NCBI GenBank assembly: GCA_947176425.1
Contig: CAMWQV010000096.1
Coordinates: 1 to 7,164, forward strand
Reading direction: 5' to 3'
Length of the DNA stretch: 7,164 nt
Source of the DNA: an uncultured Clostridia bacterium
GTDB lineage: Bacteria > Bacillota > Clostridia > Oscillospirales > Oscillospiraceae
How positions within the stretch are numbered: position 1 is the stretch's first letter; every line of letters begins with the position of its first letter. The translations under genes and the position numbers were made by a program. Below, piece after piece: positions 6,677-7,164 of the stretch. The notes below the pieces were generated by a model, which saw nothing but the letters and a program-made list of their open reading frames with translations, was not told the DNA's origin and did no database searches.

Positions 6677-6708
6677 AATTTACAGAAAGGTACACATTTC
6701 TGTAAATT
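6677..6708. repeat. Perfect 12-bp inverted repeat just after the resolvase gene
   Basis: AATTTACAGAAA (6677-6688) and TTTCTGTAAATT (6697-6708) are exact reverse complements around the 8-nt spacer GGTACACA. The dyad starts 8 nt beyond the resolvase stop codon. As an RNA hairpin it could help end the resolvase transcript, but no T run follows on either strand, so it is not a standard terminator. Its size (32 bp, two 12-bp arms) also fits a dimer-binding site for a serine recombinase or a repressor. Confidence 0.75.
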
Positions 6709-6716
6709 TGCCTTGC

Positions 6717-7164
6717 TTACAATAACTTGGCCTTTTCGTAAATCTCTGCCCGATAGCGGAAGGTAGAGAGCGGCATCCCACACTCTTTCGCCGCTGCTGT
6801 GCCGGTGATCGCTCCAGCTTTCCACCGCTGATAGGCACTGTGATAGCTTTCTGGCAACGGCCTGGGCGGTCTGCCGAACCGGACGCCTTTGGCCTTTGCC
6901 GCCGCAATACCCTCCGCCTGCCGCTGGCGGATGTTGGTACGCTCATTTTCTGCCACAAAGGACAGCACTTGCAGGACAATATCACTGAGGAATGTTCCCA
7001 TCAGATCTTTGCCACGCCGGGTGTCCAGAAGCGGCATATCCAGTACCACGATGTCGATCTTCTTCTCTTTGGTGAGAATCCTCCACTGATTTTGGATTTC
7101 CTCATAATTGCGCCCCAGCCGGTCGATGCTTTTGATGTAGAGCAAATCGTCCGGCTTGAGTTTT
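6717..7164 (-). CDS. Serine resolvase/invertase family recombinase, N-terminus outside the window
   Basis: 148 residues are visible, running to a TAA at 6717-6719. The frame stays open to the window edge (KLKPDD precedes the internal TTG at 7145), so this is an edge-truncated gene, not one starting at 7145. The fragment begins around residue 55-60 of a protein that is normally about 200 aa. Visible parts are the SIDRLGRN motif holding active-site arginines, the long dimer helix (about MGTFLSDIVLQVLSFVAENE and on), the hinge GVRFGRPP, and a C-terminal helix-turn-helix (TGTAAAKECGMPLSTFRYR). The nucleophilic serine lies in the missing part. Such enzymes resolve multimers or cointegrates, or invert DNA segments, and small ones like this are common on clostridial mobile elements. 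Its partner site may be the nearby dyad at 6677-6708. Confidence 0.92.
   Translation of the reverse strand, partial: KLKPDDLLYIKSIDRLGRNYEEIQNQWRILTKEKKIDIVVLDMPLLDTRRGKDLMGTFLSDIVLQVLSFVAENERTNIRQRQAEGIAAAKAKGVRFGRPPRPLPESYHSAYQRWKAGAITGTAAAKECGMPLSTFRYRAEIYEKAKLL

Larger units (their letters stand above)
6502..6716 (-). other. Intergenic leader of the surface gene (215 bp)
   Basis: This spacer lies between the resolvase stop and the surface gene start. It is AT-rich. It holds a perfect 12-bp inverted repeat (6677-6708), a possible promoter (6561-6589), a second TATAAG box at 6639-6644 with only a poor -35, and the ribosome binding site AGGAGG at 6507-6512. A short ORF in another frame begins at 6535 but overlaps the signal-peptide coding region and is not credible. 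Confidence 0.55.

Noticed and set aside
1..7164. CRISPR array, tRNA, rRNA or insertion sequence
   Set aside because: No short spaced repeats, no cloverleaf or rRNA-like sequence, and no transposase frame were seen. The only regular repeats are coding ones within the surface gene.

Overview
The window looks like part of an integrated mobile element in a gut-type anaerobic Firmicute, probably Clostridia in or near the Oscillospiraceae. The evidence is a MobC/relaxase pair and a serine resolvase of the kinds found on clostridial integrative and mobilizable elements, strong AGGAGG-type ribosome binding sites, and a large GLUG/Ig/InlB/SLH surface protein typical of these bacteria. This host assignment rests on protein style and could not be checked by search.

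All supported genes lie on the minus strand, so the window reads right to left. At the right edge (6717-7164) is the C-terminal three quarters of a serine resolvase; its catalytic N-terminus lies outside. It is followed by a 215-bp spacer with a perfect 12-bp inverted repeat (6677-6708), a candidate promoter and a strong ribosome binding site. Next is one very large gene (907-6501, 1864 aa) for a secreted protein. In order it has a signal peptide, a GLUG solenoid, two Ig-like domains, a papain/transglutaminase-like domain with a Cys-His-Asp set, a beta-rich stretch, two InlB-like repeats, four tandem 64-residue Cys/His repeats, a third InlB-like domain, and three SLH repeats that would hold it on the cell wall.

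The gene ends at a good hairpin terminator (851-889). The 482-bp gap that follows (425-906) has no convincing protein. It contains several nested stems ending in a rho-independent terminator on the minus strand (622-661), which together look like a small structured RNA, and further dyads (about 425-590) in the usual place for an oriT and mob promoter. At the left are mobC (26-424) and the first 18 codons of the relaxase (1-54), which starts at TTG inside the end of mobC.

A reasonable reading is that the surface protein is cargo of a mobilizable element. MobC and the relaxase would serve DNA transfer, the resolvase would serve recombination or multimer resolution, and the SLH protein would equip the recipient with a wall-bound adhesin or enzyme. 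The centre of the large gene is far more AT-rich than its two ends, so the protein appears to be a mosaic with an exchanged core. The possible novelties are the peptidase-like domain inside the solenoid/SLH protein, the Cys/His repeats, and the structured intergenic RNA.
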